Assembly (NCBI RefSeq): GCF_022846615.1
Contig: NZ_AP025637.1
Location: 1,296,501 to 1,360,500 of the forward strand
Origin: Roseomonas fluvialis
GTDB lineage: Bacteria > Pseudomonadota > Alphaproteobacteria > Acetobacterales > Acetobacteraceae
Reading direction: 5' to 3'
Length of the DNA: 64,000 nt
The notes beneath the pieces were generated by a model that had not been told where the DNA came from, ran no database searches, and was given only the letters and a program-made list of their open reading frames with translations. The position numbers and the translations under genes were made by a program. Positions 17,887 to 26,712 of the stretch are shown here, in pieces (the stretch's first letter is position 1; each line of letters begins with the position of its first letter).

Positions 17887-17993
17887 CGGGAGCGCAAAGC
17901 GCGACCGCGCCCAACCTGCACGTCGGCGCCAGCGGGCCAGCGCGGGGCGCGCAAGCCAAGCCGGCGGATGCCGGCGCCCGGCGCTTGAGGGCA
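17887..17993 (+). repeat. Dispersed 107-bp intergenic repeat, copy 2
   Basis: This copy lies between dctQ and dctM of one operon and ends 5 bases before the dctM ATG. It matches the minus strand of 12734-12840 over its whole length (see that entry for shared blocks). One reading frame is open through both copies and gives similar peptides, but the frame lacks a start and context, so coding is unlikely. Its position means it must be transcribed within the dctPQM mRNA. Confidence 0.7.
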
Positions 17994-17998
17994 GCATA

Positions 17999-19276
17999 AT
18001 GTCCGGCGCCATGCTCACCGCGATGCTGGTGCTGTTCGCGGCCAGCATTCCCGTCGCGATCGCGATCGGCATCTCCGCCATCATCGGCATCGCGGGCTTC
18101 ACCTCCTTCCCGCTGATCGTCGCCGCGCAGCAATTGTTCGTCGCACTGGACCGCTTCCCACTGGCGGCCATTCCGTTCTTCATCCTGGCGGGCAACCTGA
18201 TGGAGGTTGGCGGCATCTCCCGCCGCCTGGTGGAATTCGCGCGCTCCATCGTGGGCGGCATCCAGGGCGGGCTGCCGGCGACCTGCGTGGTCACCTGCAT
18301 GATCTTCGCGGCCATCAGCGGCAGTTCGGTCGCGACCACCTTCGCGATCGGGTCGATCATGATCCCCGCGCTGGTGCGCGCCGGCTATCCGGTGGCCTTC
18401 GCTGCGGCCTTGCAGGCGACGGCGGCGGAGCTGGGCGTGATCATCCCGCCCTCGATCCCGATGATCCTATATGGCGTGACAACGCAGACCTCGATCCCCG
18501 AACTGTTCATCGCGGGCTTCGGGCCGGGCATCCTGATCGGCAGTGCGCTGATCGTGACCGTGCTCGTCTGGTGCCGGATCAAGGGCTGGGGCAAGCAGGA
18601 CGGCGAGGGGCGGCTGTCCTTCCTGACCGCCACGAAGCAGGCCGGCTTCGCGCTGTTCATGCCGGTGGTCGTGCTCGGCGGCATCTATGGCGGCATCACC
18701 ACGCCGACCGAGGCCTCGGTTCTCGCGGTGGTCTATGCGCTGCTGGTGGGCATGTTCCTGCACCGTGAGATCGGCCTGCGCGACCTGTTCCCGATCTTCC
18801 GCAAGTCGGTGATCAGCAGCGCGGTGATCATGTTCATCATCGCCTGCGCGGCGGTGTTCTCCTGGCTGCTGAACCGCCAGGGCGTGCCGGATGCGGCGGC
18901 CGCCTGGCTCGCGACGTCGTTCGACAGCGCGTCGTTCTACCTGCTGGTGGTGAACCTGTTCCTGTTCGTGGTGGGGATGTTCGTCGAGACCTCGGCGTCC
19001 ATCATCGTGCTCGCGCCCATCCTGCAGGAAGCCGCCGAACGGCTCGGCGTGGACGGCGTGCATTTCGGCACGATCATGGTGGTGAACCTGGCGCTGGGCA
19101 TGATCACGCCGCCCTTCGGCGTGAACCTGTTCGCCGCCGCCCAGGTGGCGCGCTGCGGCGTGGACCAGATGATGCGCTACCTGGGTGTGTTCATCGGCGT
19201 GATCTTCGCCTGCCTGATGGTCATCACCTACGTGCCCTGGATCACGCTGGCGCTGCCGAACCTGGTGTTCCGATGA
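17999..19276 (+). CDS. dctM: TRAP transporter large permease DctM (second system)
   Basis: The 425-residue protein has about 12 helices and DctM motifs: FPLAAIPFFILAGNLMEVGG, FAAISGSSVATTFAIGSIM, ELGVIIPPSIPMILYGVTTQ, YGGITTPTEASVLAVVYAL and GMITPPFGVNLF. It is the transport subunit for the dctP/dctQ genes upstream. The ATG at 17999 lies right after a dispersed repeat, and no strong Shine-Dalgarno sequence is visible apart from GAGGG at 17987-17991. The stop overlaps the downstream glycosylase start by 4 bases. Confidence 0.92.
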   Translation: MSGAMLTAMLVLFAASIPVAIAIGISAIIGIAGFTSFPLIVAAQQLFVALDRFPLAAIPFFILAGNLMEVGGISRRLVEFARSIVGGIQGGLPATCVVTCMIFAAISGSSVATTFAIGSIMIPALVRAGYPVAFAAALQATAAELGVIIPPSIPMILYGVTTQTSIPELFIAGFGPGILIGSALIVTVLVWCRIKGWGKQDGEGRLSFLTATKQAGFALFMPVVVLGGIYGGITTPTEASVLAVVYALLVGMFLHREIGLRDLFPIFRKSVISSAVIMFIIACAAVFSWLLNRQGVPDAAAAWLATSFDSASFYLLVVNLFLFVVGMFVETSASIIVLAPILQEAAERLGVDGVHFGTIMVVNLALGMITPPFGVNLFAAAQVARCGVDQMMRYLGVFIGVIFACLMVITYVPWITLALPNLVFR

Positions 19277-19920
19277 CCATCGGGTCGCCGGAGGCGCTGC
19301 GGCACCTCCGGCGCGACCCGTTGCTGAAGCGCGTCATCCGCCAGGTCGGGCCCTGCACGCTGGTGCCGGCACGGCGCCAGCCCTACGAGGCGCTGGTGCG
19401 CGCCATCGCGCACCAGCAGGTGCATGGCCGCGCGGCCGAGGCGATCCTCGGCCGGTTCATCGCCTGCTGCTGCCCGGACGGCTTTCCCGCACCGGAGGCC
19501 GTGCTGGCGACGACGCCGGAGGCGATGCGCGCCTGCGGCCTCTCGGCCAACAAGGTGCTCGCGATTCGCGACATCGCGGAGAAGGCGGCGGCCGGCATCG
19601 TGCCCACCCGCGCGCAGGCGCGCCGCCTGTCGGACGATGCACTGGTCGACCGCCTAGTGCCGCTGCGTGGTGTCGGCCGCTGGACGGTCGAGATGCTGCT
19701 GATCTTCACGCTCGGCCGCGTCGATATCCTGCCCGTCGATGATTTCGGCGTGCGCGAGGGCTATCGCGTCGCCGCGGGGCTCGACGAACAACCGAAGCCG
19801 CGGGCGCTGGGCGAGATCGGGCAGGCCTGGGCGCCGCACCGCACGACCGCCGCCTGGTACCTGTGGCGCGCCGCGGACCTGGCGAAGGACGGCAGATTCA
19901 AGGCGCCGGCCGCTATCTGA
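19273..19920 (+). CDS. AlkA-type DNA-3-methyladenine glycosylase II
   Basis: The 215-residue protein is an HhH-GPD base-excision glycosylase. The helix-hairpin-helix is LRGVGRWTVEM (residues 131-141), and the catalytic aspartate lies in LPVDDFGV (Asp156/157). The N-terminal EALVRAIAHQQVHGRAA matches AlkA/Mag proteins. It removes alkylated purines such as 3-methyladenine. It is translationally coupled to dctM (ATGA overlap), an odd operon partner. Its 3' end overlaps the convergent photolyase-like gene by 8 bases. No Fe-S cluster cysteines at the C terminus, which separates it from Nth/MutY. Confidence 0.87.
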   Translation: MTIGSPEALRHLRRDPLLKRVIRQVGPCTLVPARRQPYEALVRAIAHQQVHGRAAEAILGRFIACCCPDGFPAPEAVLATTPEAMRACGLSANKVLAIRDIAEKAAAGIVPTRAQARRLSDDALVDRLVPLRGVGRWTVEMLLIFTLGRVDILPVDDFGVREGYRVAAGLDEQPKPRALGEIGQAWAPHRTTAAWYLWRAADLAKDGRFKAPAAI

Positions 19921-21100
19921 CCAGTGCGGCGCAGACGCGCGGGATGTTCTCGCGGAAGGCGAAAAAGCCGCGGGTGGCGTGCGGCCAGCACAGGCTGTCC
20001 CAGTCGCGGCGCAGGCCGTGCAGCGCGATGCCTTGCGTTTCGAGCGCCGCGCGCAGCGGCGCCAGCGCCCCGGCGGTCCAGCCAACGGGCGCATGCGGCG
20101 TGACGACCCTGCGTGCGCCGCAGCCCGACGCGAAGGCCACGACATCGGCGCTGTCCACCCGCCGCGCGGCCACGCCGAAATGCGCCGCGGCGCGCGCCAG
20201 CCCGTCATCGACCGCGGCCTGCGCGAATGCTGCTGCCGCAGGGGCGCAGCCCCGCGGCGATCGCGCCTGCGGCACCGCGATCCCCGCCACCGCGACGATC
20301 CCTGCGCGGCCGAGGTCGAGGCTCTCCGGATGCAGGTCGTCCTCGTGCAGCAGCAGCAGGGCCGGGCCTTCCGGCGGCGGTTGCGCAGGCGCCAGCGGCG
20401 CTGGCGGCGGCGCGGGCCCGTCATCCAGTGGCGCCGGGTCCTCATCGAGACACCCGCGCGGATCGAAGCGGCCATCGGTGTAGCGCGCGATGTTCTCCGC
20501 GCGCGCGACGTAATGCTTGCCGCGCGTCTGCATCCCCGCCACCCAGCGCCAGGACAGCGTGTTCGATGCGGCATCGGCATCGAGCAGGTGGCGCAGGAAG
20601 ACATCCGCGCCCAGCACCCAGGGCAGGCGCAGCGTGAAGATCCAGATGCTGGCGAACCACATTCGCGCATGGTTGTGCAGCCAGCCGGTGTCGATGAGTT
20701 CGTGCATCCAGGCGTCGAAGCAGTCGATGCCGGTCTGCCCGCGCAGGGCGGCGTCGTAGCCGGGTGGCGGGTTGGCCAGCGCACGATCGCGCGCGGTGAC
20801 GAAGCGTGTCCAGACCGACGGCCGCAATTCGAGCCACCCCTTCCAGTAGCTGCGCCAGAACACCTCCTGGATGAATTTCTCGGCGGCCTGCGATGCGTGA
20901 TGCGCGAGCGCCCTGGCGACCATCTCCTGTTCGGTCAGCAGGCGGTGGCGGATATGCGGCGAGAGCATCGAGACGTCGCGCCGCGCGCCGGGCCCGGGGT
21001 CGTGGTTGCGCCCGGCGGCATAGGCGCGGCCCATGCGTGGGGCGAATTCGGCGAGGCGTGCCAACGCGGCGGTCCGGGTCGGGGCGACGATCTCGGGCAT
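19913..21100 (-). CDS. Photolyase/cryptochrome-like FAD-binding protein with unusual domain order
   Basis: The 395-residue product begins with the FAD-binding helical domain of the photolyase/cryptochrome superfamily: FIQEVFWRSYWKGWLE, GIDCFDAWMHELIDTGWLHN, ARMWFASIWIFTLRLPW and NTLSWRWVAGMQTRGKHYVA are its conserved blocks (about residues 80-225). The usual N-terminal alpha/beta antenna domain is absent from the front; instead, after a Pro-rich linker (about 240-260), the C-terminal 130 residues look like an alpha/beta domain (ALLLLHEDDLHPESLDLG ... GCGARRVVTPHAPVGW). It could be a light-driven DNA repair enzyme or sensor; the neighbouring glycosylase supports repair. Activity is unproven. 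Confidence 0.75.
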   Translation of the reverse strand: MPEIVAPTRTAALARLAEFAPRMGRAYAAGRNHDPGPGARRDVSMLSPHIRHRLLTEQEMVARALAHHASQAAEKFIQEVFWRSYWKGWLELRPSVWTRFVTARDRALANPPPGYDAALRGQTGIDCFDAWMHELIDTGWLHNHARMWFASIWIFTLRLPWVLGADVFLRHLLDADAASNTLSWRWVAGMQTRGKHYVARAENIARYTDGRFDPRGCLDEDPAPLDDGPAPPPAPLAPAQPPPEGPALLLLHEDDLHPESLDLGRAGIVAVAGIAVPQARSPRGCAPAAAAFAQAAVDDGLARAAAHFGVAARRVDSADVVAFASGCGARRVVTPHAPVGWTAGALAPLRAALETQGIALHGLRRDWDSLCWPHATRGFFAFRENIPRVCAALVR

Positions 21101-21178
21101 GGCGCGGATGTGGCCGGGGTGCCGCTGCGCGCAAGCCTCGCCGCAGCGCCGCCATGATCGCGTGCAGTATCCTGCGGC

Positions 21179-22051
21179 ATGATTGGTCGGCGTGGCGTGC
21201 TGGTGGGGCTTGGCGGCGGGGTGGCGCTCGGCGCGGGGTTCGCGGGCTATGGCTTCGGCGTGGAGCCCTTCCTGCGCCTGTCGGTGCAGCAGCACCGCGT
21301 GACGCCGGCCGGCTGGCCACCGGGCCTCAAGCTGCGCGTAGCGGCGCTGGCGGACCTGCATGCCGGCGCGCCGATCATGGCCGAGGCCCGCATCGAGCAG
21401 ATCGTCGCGGCGACCAATGCGCTCGATCCCGACATCACCGTGCTCCTGGGCGACTATGGGCCGTCCTCGCGCTTCGTCACGCGCGAGCTGGACCATGCCG
21501 ACGTGGCGCGGCGCCTTGGTGCGCTGCGGGCACGGCATGGCGTCTTTGCCGTGAATGGCAACCATGACTGGTGGGAAGACGCGGCGGCGATGCGCGCCGG
21601 TCGCGGCGCGGTGCCGTCCATCGCCCGCGCCTTCGACACGGCGGGCATCGACGTGCTCGCCAACCGCGTGCGGCGCGCCGGGCGCGTGCTGGTCGGCGGG
21701 CTCGATTCCACCTGGGCCTTCGGCTTCGAGCGTGGCGCCGACGACCTGCCGCGCCTGATGCGCGACGTCACCGGCGACACGCCGCTCCTGCTGCTGGTGC
21801 ACGAACCCGACATCTTCCCGCGCCTGCCCGCGCGCGCCGCCGTAACCTTCTGCGGGCACACGCATGGTGGCCAGGTGCGGCTGCTGGGGTATTCGCCGCG
21901 CATCCCATCGCGCTACGGCAACCGCTATGCCTGGGGCCACGTGCGCGAGGCGGGGCGCGACCTGATCGTCTCGGGCGGCCTCGGCACCACGACCCTGCCG
22001 GTGCGCTTCGGTGTGCCGCCCGAGATCACGCTGGTCGAGATCAGCGCATGA
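21179..22051 (+). CDS. Metallophosphoesterase
   Basis: The 290-residue protein has an N-terminal membrane anchor or signal (about residues 7-25) and the calcineurin-like phosphoesterase motifs in order: ALADLHAG (Asp59, His61), LLGDYG, NGNHDWW, LVHEPD and CGHTHGGQ. This is the YaeI/YkuE-like layout, whose characterised members are UDP-2,3-diacylglucosamine or phospholipid-linked phosphoesterases at the membrane. It is divergent from the photolyase gene (78-bp gap) and its 3' end overlaps the acyl-CoA dehydrogenase gene by 11 bases. Confidence 0.88.
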   Translation: MIGRRGVLVGLGGGVALGAGFAGYGFGVEPFLRLSVQQHRVTPAGWPPGLKLRVAALADLHAGAPIMAEARIEQIVAATNALDPDITVLLGDYGPSSRFVTRELDHADVARRLGALRARHGVFAVNGNHDWWEDAAAMRAGRGAVPSIARAFDTAGIDVLANRVRRAGRVLVGGLDSTWAFGFERGADDLPRLMRDVTGDTPLLLLVHEPDIFPRLPARAAVTFCGHTHGGQVRLLGYSPRIPSRYGNRYAWGHVREAGRDLIVSGGLGTTTLPVRFGVPPEITLVEISA

Positions 22052-23738
22052 CGCCGGGGTCGGGCAGCAGCGTGTCCGGTATCGCTTCGTCGATCGCCGC
22101 CAGCGGGTCGCGCGGCAGCACGCGATGGGCCAGCACCATGGCGGCCAGCAGCGCGCGTTCGGGCACGGCGCGACCTTCCCACGCCATCATCGTGGCAGAG
22201 GCGACGTTGTAGAGCGCCGTCGCCGCCTGCCGCGCCAGCACCGGCCCACCCTCGCCGCCGGCGTGTCGCGCGAGGGCAAAGGCGCGTGCGGTGGCGCTCT
22301 CCAGCTGCGCCGGTGGCGCCGGTGTTCCGGTGCGCAGCATCGCCAGGTGCGTCTCCAGCGCCTCGAGCGATCCCTCCCGCGCCGCCGCGCGCAGCACGTC
22401 CAGCGCCACGATGTTCGACGTGCCTTCCCAGATCGACCCCAGATGCGCATCGCGCACCAGGCGGGCATCCGGGAAGTCCTCGATGTAGCCGCAGCCGCCG
22501 CGCACCTCCATGGCGTCGCCGGTGACCACGCGGGCATCGCGGCAGGCGCGGAACTTCAGCAGCGGCGTCAGGATTCGCAGCAGGGCGTAGGCGCCGGCTT
22601 CGCCGGCATCGGAGCGCCGCAAAGCCTCGGCGGTCTGGAACACCATGGAGCGCGCCTGCTCCGCACGGACCAGCATCTTCGCGAGTTGCCGGCGCATCAG
22701 CGGAAGCGTGACGATGGGTGCGCCGAAGGCGATGCGGCGATGGGCGATGAACAGCGCCTCGGTCACCGCGCGGCGCATCATCCCCGCCGCGCGTACGCCG
22801 TTCGACAGGCGGGAATTGTTCACCATGTCGGCCATCTGGCGCATGCCCGCGCCAGGTTCGCCGACCATCCAGGCGGTCGCACCCTGCAGCGTGATCTCGC
22901 CCGAGGCCATCGATCGGGTGCCGAGCTTTTCCTTCAGCCGGACGATCCTGTAGCGGTTCGTCGTGCCGTTCGGCAGCACGCGCGGCAGCAGGAACAGCGA
23001 CACACCCTTGATGCCGGCAGGCGCGCCCTCGGGCCGCGCCAGCACCATCGCGAGCTCCGCATCGGCGTTCGAGCAGAACCACTTGTCGCCGCTCAGTGCC
23101 CAGGATCCGTCGGGGTTCGGTGCCGCCGTCACGGCGGTATTGGCGATGTCCGATCCCGCGCCCTGTTCGGTCATGAACATCGCGCCCTGAAACAGGTCGT
23201 CCATGTCCTGGCTGGTCAGCGCCGGCAGGTAGCGGTCCACCAGCGCCGCGTCGCCGAATTTCCGCAGCGTGCGCGTCAGGCTGTCGGTCATCGAGACCGG
23301 GCACATCAGGCCGAATTCCGCCTGCACGAACAGGTAGGTGATGGCGTATTTCGCCGCCGCCGGCATGGGGGCGGGCCAGTCCAGCACGCCGGCGCGATGC
23401 GACAGCGCCGCCAGGCCGTATTCGCCGAAGGCGAGGCGCTCCATCTCGCGATACGCGGGGTGGTAGGCGATGGATTGCGAATCCTCGCCGCGCCGCGTGC
23501 GATGCAGGAGTTCGGGTGGGTGGGTGTCCGCCGTCGCCGCGAGTTCAGCCAGCCGCCCGCCGGCCAGCGCGCCGAGCCGATCGAGATGCGGCGTGAGGTG
23601 TGCGATCAGGTCGCGCGCCAGATACAGGGGCAGCAACGCGGCGAGTGTCGGATCGGCGCGGAAGACGTTGATGCCGTGGCTGTCGGGCACGGCCTCGGCG
23701 CCCGTTGGGGCCGGGCGATTGGGTCGGATGATCGTCAT
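22041..23738 (-). CDS. Acyl-CoA dehydrogenase, AidB-like
   Basis: The 565-residue protein is longer than standard acyl-CoA dehydrogenases (about 380) and fits the AidB-like class. Flavin-site blocks MFMTEQGAGSDIANT and WFCSNADAELAMVLARP are present, as are EVRGGCGYIEDFPDARLVRD and GSIWEGTSNIVALDVLR in the helical domain. AidB itself binds DNA and is part of the alkylation response; the AlkA-type glycosylase and photolyase-like gene nearby make an alkylation/DNA-damage link possible, but an ordinary fatty or branched acyl-CoA role is equally plausible. GGAGA precedes the start. Confidence 0.85.
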   Translation of the reverse strand: MTIIRPNRPAPTGAEAVPDSHGINVFRADPTLAALLPLYLARDLIAHLTPHLDRLGALAGGRLAELAATADTHPPELLHRTRRGEDSQSIAYHPAYREMERLAFGEYGLAALSHRAGVLDWPAPMPAAAKYAITYLFVQAEFGLMCPVSMTDSLTRTLRKFGDAALVDRYLPALTSQDMDDLFQGAMFMTEQGAGSDIANTAVTAAPNPDGSWALSGDKWFCSNADAELAMVLARPEGAPAGIKGVSLFLLPRVLPNGTTNRYRIVRLKEKLGTRSMASGEITLQGATAWMVGEPGAGMRQMADMVNNSRLSNGVRAAGMMRRAVTEALFIAHRRIAFGAPIVTLPLMRRQLAKMLVRAEQARSMVFQTAEALRRSDAGEAGAYALLRILTPLLKFRACRDARVVTGDAMEVRGGCGYIEDFPDARLVRDAHLGSIWEGTSNIVALDVLRAAAREGSLEALETHLAMLRTGTPAPPAQLESATARAFALARHAGGEGGPVLARQAATALYNVASATMMAWEGRAVPERALLAAMVLAHRVLPRDPLAAIDEAIPDTLLPDPGVMR

Positions 23739-23757
23739 GGGCGTCTCCTGCGCCTGC

Positions 23758-23787
23758 AGGATAGGCCCCCTGAAGTGACGGGATCAA
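23758..23787 (-). promoter_or_regulatory. Candidate promoter for the AidB-like dehydrogenase
   Basis: On the minus strand TTGATC (23782-23787) and TATCCT (23758-23763) are separated by 18 bases, about 20 bases before the start codon. Confidence 0.4.
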
Positions 23788-23836
23788 AGGGCCTCTCGGG
23801 CCTTTGCTGGCTTGGCGGTACTGCCACCAAGGTCCG

Positions 23837-23857
23837 GAGAGGGGCGGCGCCCCTCTC
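23837..23857 (-). terminator. Strong stem-loop after homospermidine synthase
   Basis: GAGAGGGGC and GCCCCTCTC pair perfectly around a 3-base loop, 10 bases past the hss stop on the minus strand. No T-run follows. Weaker inverted repeats lie at 23785-23833. Together they probably end or stabilise the polyamine operon mRNA. Confidence 0.5.
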
Positions 23858-23866
23858 TGGGATCGG

Positions 23867-25267
23867 TCACGTCACGCGGAAATTGGCGAACTGCCACGGA
23901 TCCTGATCGGTCGCTTCCGGGAACAGCACCCCGCGATCCAGCAGCGGCGTCCAGTCCGAATAGACCCCTGCCATCTCCCCCAGATAGGGCAGGCAGATCT
24001 CGAGCGCGCGGGCGTGGTCCAACTCATCCGCCTCGACAACGCCGGCGTTCGGGTTCTCGATCGCGAAGACCATGCCGGCCAGCACCGCGACGCACACCTG
24101 CAGCGACGTCGCGTTGTTGTGCGGCACCAGCGCGCGTGCTTCCTCGATGGTCAGGCGAGACCCGTACCAATACGCGCCCTTGGGATGCCCCATCAGCAGC
24201 ACGCCGAGCTCGTCCATGCCCGAGGTGATCTCGTCCATCATCAGCCGCTGGCTGTCCTGCATCTGCCAGTTCTTGCCCGCCAGTTCGTGCACCGACAGCA
24301 CCGCGTCGTCGCAGGGGTGATAGGCGTAGTGGCAGGTCGGGCGGTGCAGCACCGCGCCCGACGCATCGCGCAGCGTGTAGTAGTCGGCGATCGAGATCGA
24401 TTCATTGTGCGTGATCAGGAAGCCGTGCATCGGCCCTTCCAGCGGCGTCCAGGACCGCACGCGCGTCGACGCCCCCGGGCGCATCAAATAGATCGCCGCG
24501 TCGCAGCCGAAATCATGGCGGCGGCCATCAGGCGGCAGCGCCTTCTCATGGCTGCCCCAACCGAGTTCGGCCGGCTGGTTGCCCTCGCCCACGAAGCCGT
24601 CGATCGACCAGGTGTTGACGAATTCGCCGCGACGCTTCGGGCGGTCGGCCACCTGGGTGTCGCGCTCTGCGATGTGGATCACCTTGATGCCGAGCTCGGC
24701 CGCGAGCTTCGCCCAGCCCTCGCGCGTGGTCGGCACGGCGGTCGCGTGGCCAGTATCGCGCGCGATGTCGAGCATCGCCTGCTTCACGAAATGCGAAACG
24801 AGCCCCGGGTTGGCGCCATGCGTCATCACCGCCGTCGGCCCTGCGCCCTGCTTCAGCGCCAGCGCGCTTTCGCGCAGCGCGTAGTTCGACCGCTGGGAGG
24901 GCGTGAGCGATGTGTCGGTATACCCGCCCGCCCAGGGCTCGACGCAGGTGTCGAGATACAGCGCGCCGATCTGCCGGCACAGTTCCACCAGCGCGACCGA
25001 GGATACGTCGACCGACAGGTTCAGCAGGAAATCCCCGCGGCCCAAGCGCGCGCGCAACTCGTCCGCGTAGTTCGCGCGCGTCAACGGCAGCACGGTGTGC
25101 GACACGCCGTGTTCGGCCGCGATGGCCGCACCGCGATCGTCGGAGGTGACGATCTCGATGCGGTCCTTCGGCATGTCGATGTGCTTCAGGATGAGCGGTA
25201 GGACGCCCTGGCCGATCGAGCCGAAGCCGAGCATCACCAGGCGGCCCGCGAAGGCAGCGTGCTTCAT
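23867..25267 (-). CDS. hss: Homospermidine synthase
   Basis: The 466-residue protein has the NAD-binding motif MLGFGSIGQGVLPL (about residues 12-25) and bacterial homospermidine synthase blocks such as YLDTCVEPWAGGYTD, THGANPGLVSHFVKQAM, EFVNTWSIDGFVGEGNQPAE and PHNNATSLQVCVAVLAGMVF. It joins two putrescine units through NAD-dependent chemistry to make sym-homospermidine, the main triamine of many alphaproteobacteria. It lies 20 bases downstream of the ornithine decarboxylase gene on the same strand, giving a complete ornithine to putrescine to homospermidine route. Confidence 0.95.
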   Translation of the reverse strand: MKHAAFAGRLVMLGFGSIGQGVLPLILKHIDMPKDRIEIVTSDDRGAAIAAEHGVSHTVLPLTRANYADELRARLGRGDFLLNLSVDVSSVALVELCRQIGALYLDTCVEPWAGGYTDTSLTPSQRSNYALRESALALKQGAGPTAVMTHGANPGLVSHFVKQAMLDIARDTGHATAVPTTREGWAKLAAELGIKVIHIAERDTQVADRPKRRGEFVNTWSIDGFVGEGNQPAELGWGSHEKALPPDGRRHDFGCDAAIYLMRPGASTRVRSWTPLEGPMHGFLITHNESISIADYYTLRDASGAVLHRPTCHYAYHPCDDAVLSVHELAGKNWQMQDSQRLMMDEITSGMDELGVLLMGHPKGAYWYGSRLTIEEARALVPHNNATSLQVCVAVLAGMVFAIENPNAGVVEADELDHARALEICLPYLGEMAGVYSDWTPLLDRGVLFPEATDQDPWQFANFRVT

Positions 25268-25287
25268 CGTGTCGGTGTCCTTCAGTG

Positions 25288-26541
25288 TCAGGCGGCGCGC
25301 GCCGCGCCCGCCTCATAGCCCGCCGTGGCGAGCATGGGCGAATCGGTCACTTCCGTGACAAGCGCGCGGTCGAAGCCGTTGAACGCCGTGCGCAGCGCCG
25401 TGCCATAGGCGCCGAGCTGGCCGATCTCGATCCAGTCGCCCTCCCGCACATCGGCGGGCAGGGACCATGGGCCGCGCATCACGTCGGCGCTGTCGCAGGT
25501 CGGACCGAACAGCGTGAAGTCGCGCTGCACGGAAGCAACCGGGTCACCACCGGCACGGATCAGGCGGTGCGGGAACCGGAAGCCCGGCGCGCCGGCATCG
25601 GACAGCGCGCCATAGACGCCGTCATTCACGTACAGCGCATCGCCGCGCCGCGCCTGCACCTGCACGACCACCGACGCACCGCCCGCCACCAGCGCACGGC
25701 CGGGCTCCGCCCATAGCCGGACGCCCGGCGGCAGCAGCGCCGCACCCGCGCGGATCGCATCCATGAACAGCGCCAGCGCCGGCGGCGTGCTGCCCGGATA
25801 GGCCACCGGGAACCCACCGCCGACGTCGACGATCTCGACCGCCACGCCCGCCGCCGCGATCACCTGCGCGGCAAGCGCCAGCGCGCGCGTCCACGCACCC
25901 GGGTCCATGCACTGCGACCCGACATGGAAAGACAGGCCAAGCCGTGCCGCATGCGGTCGCGCCGCGCGCAGCAGGGCGGCCGCCTCCTCCGGCGCCGCGC
26001 CGAACTTGCCCGACAGGTCATAGGCGGCCGAGCCCTTCGGCAGCGCAAGGCGCACGACGAGCCCGAGCGCGCCCGCGCCGCCGCCCGTCTCCTCCAGGAT
26101 CTTGGTCAGCTCGCCATCGGTGTCGAGCACGAAGTCGCGCACGCCATGCGTCGACCAAGCGCTGCGGATGGCCGCGCGTGACTTCACCGGATGCATGAAG
26201 TGGATCGCCGCGTCCGCGAACATGCTGCGCACCAGGCGCACCTCGCCCTCCGACGCGCAGTCGAAATGCGCCACGCCGCCGGCCGCGATGGCACGCAGCA
26301 TGGTCGGTTCGGCATTGCACTTCACGGCGTAGAGCACGTCACCCGGGAAGGCGTCGACGAAGGCGCGCGCGGCGTCGGTGACGGCCTGCGGACGCAGGCA
26401 GTGCATCGGGTCCTGCGGGTGCAGGGACGCGACCGCGGCATCCACCGTGGTACAGCGGGCGGTGGCGGCGCGGCGAAGTGGTGCGCCTGGGTTGGCGCGC
26501 CGCAGCGGCGTGACGGCGCCGCGGGGACGAAACTGGGTCAT
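25288..26541 (-). CDS. Ornithine decarboxylase (fold III, alanine-racemase type)
   Basis: The 417-residue PLP enzyme shows VLYAVKCNAEPTML with the PLP lysine Lys74, LSFHVGSQC, EIVDVGGGFPVAYPG, LWAEPGRALVAGG and the active-site cysteine block FGPTCDSAD. This is the eukaryotic-like ornithine/lysine decarboxylase layout common in alphaproteobacteria. Ornithine is the expected substrate because homospermidine synthase, which needs putrescine, follows in the operon; some lysine activity is possible. The ATG at 26541 has only a weak AAGG about 13 bases upstream, so its initiation may depend on the structured leader. A TTG at 26559 is a less likely start. Confidence 0.9.
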   Translation of the reverse strand: MTQFRPRGAVTPLRRANPGAPLRRAATARCTTVDAAVASLHPQDPMHCLRPQAVTDAARAFVDAFPGDVLYAVKCNAEPTMLRAIAAGGVAHFDCASEGEVRLVRSMFADAAIHFMHPVKSRAAIRSAWSTHGVRDFVLDTDGELTKILEETGGGAGALGLVVRLALPKGSAAYDLSGKFGAAPEEAAALLRAARPHAARLGLSFHVGSQCMDPGAWTRALALAAQVIAAAGVAVEIVDVGGGFPVAYPGSTPPALALFMDAIRAGAALLPPGVRLWAEPGRALVAGGASVVVQVQARRGDALYVNDGVYGALSDAGAPGFRFPHRLIRAGGDPVASVQRDFTLFGPTCDSADVMRGPWSLPADVREGDWIEIGQLGAYGTALRTAFNGFDRALVTEVTDSPMLATAGYEAGAARAA

Positions 26542-26580
26542 CGCATCGGAACCTTGCAAGCAGGAGGGCGCGCCCGCCGC

Positions 26581-26607
26581 CGCGCCACGGGCCGAAGCCC
26601 GGGCGCG
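26581..26607 (-). promoter_or_regulatory. UUCG-loop hairpin near the decarboxylase start
   Basis: On the minus strand CGGGC-TTCG-GCCCG is extended by CGCGCC/GGCGCG with one bulged T, giving an 11-bp stem 40 bases before the start codon. Such a stem may control access to the weak ribosome site. Confidence 0.55.
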
Positions 26608-26660
26608 GCGGCGGGATGGAGGGAGCGGCCGGCCATCCGCCGCGGACGACGCCCCGCGAT

Positions 26661-26687
26661 CCCCTCGGCGCGCAAAGCGCTTAGGGG
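26661..26687 (-). terminator. Candidate attenuator hairpin in the decarboxylase leader
   Basis: CCCCT (left, read on the minus strand as the outer arm) pairs with AGGGG, with an inner GCGC-TTT-GCGC stem. It lies 26 bases after the stop of the 10-codon ORF, the arrangement expected for ribosome-controlled attenuation. There is no T-run, so a Rho-linked mechanism would be needed. Confidence 0.4.
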
Positions 26688-26712
26688 CGGGACGGCGGCG
26701 CAGCGGCGCGGA

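Noticed and set aside
17869..17998. Small gene between dctQ and dctM
   Set aside because: An open frame exists and gives a peptide similar to one from copy 1 of the repeat, but both arise from a repeat in opposite orientations, without a ribosome site or start codon.
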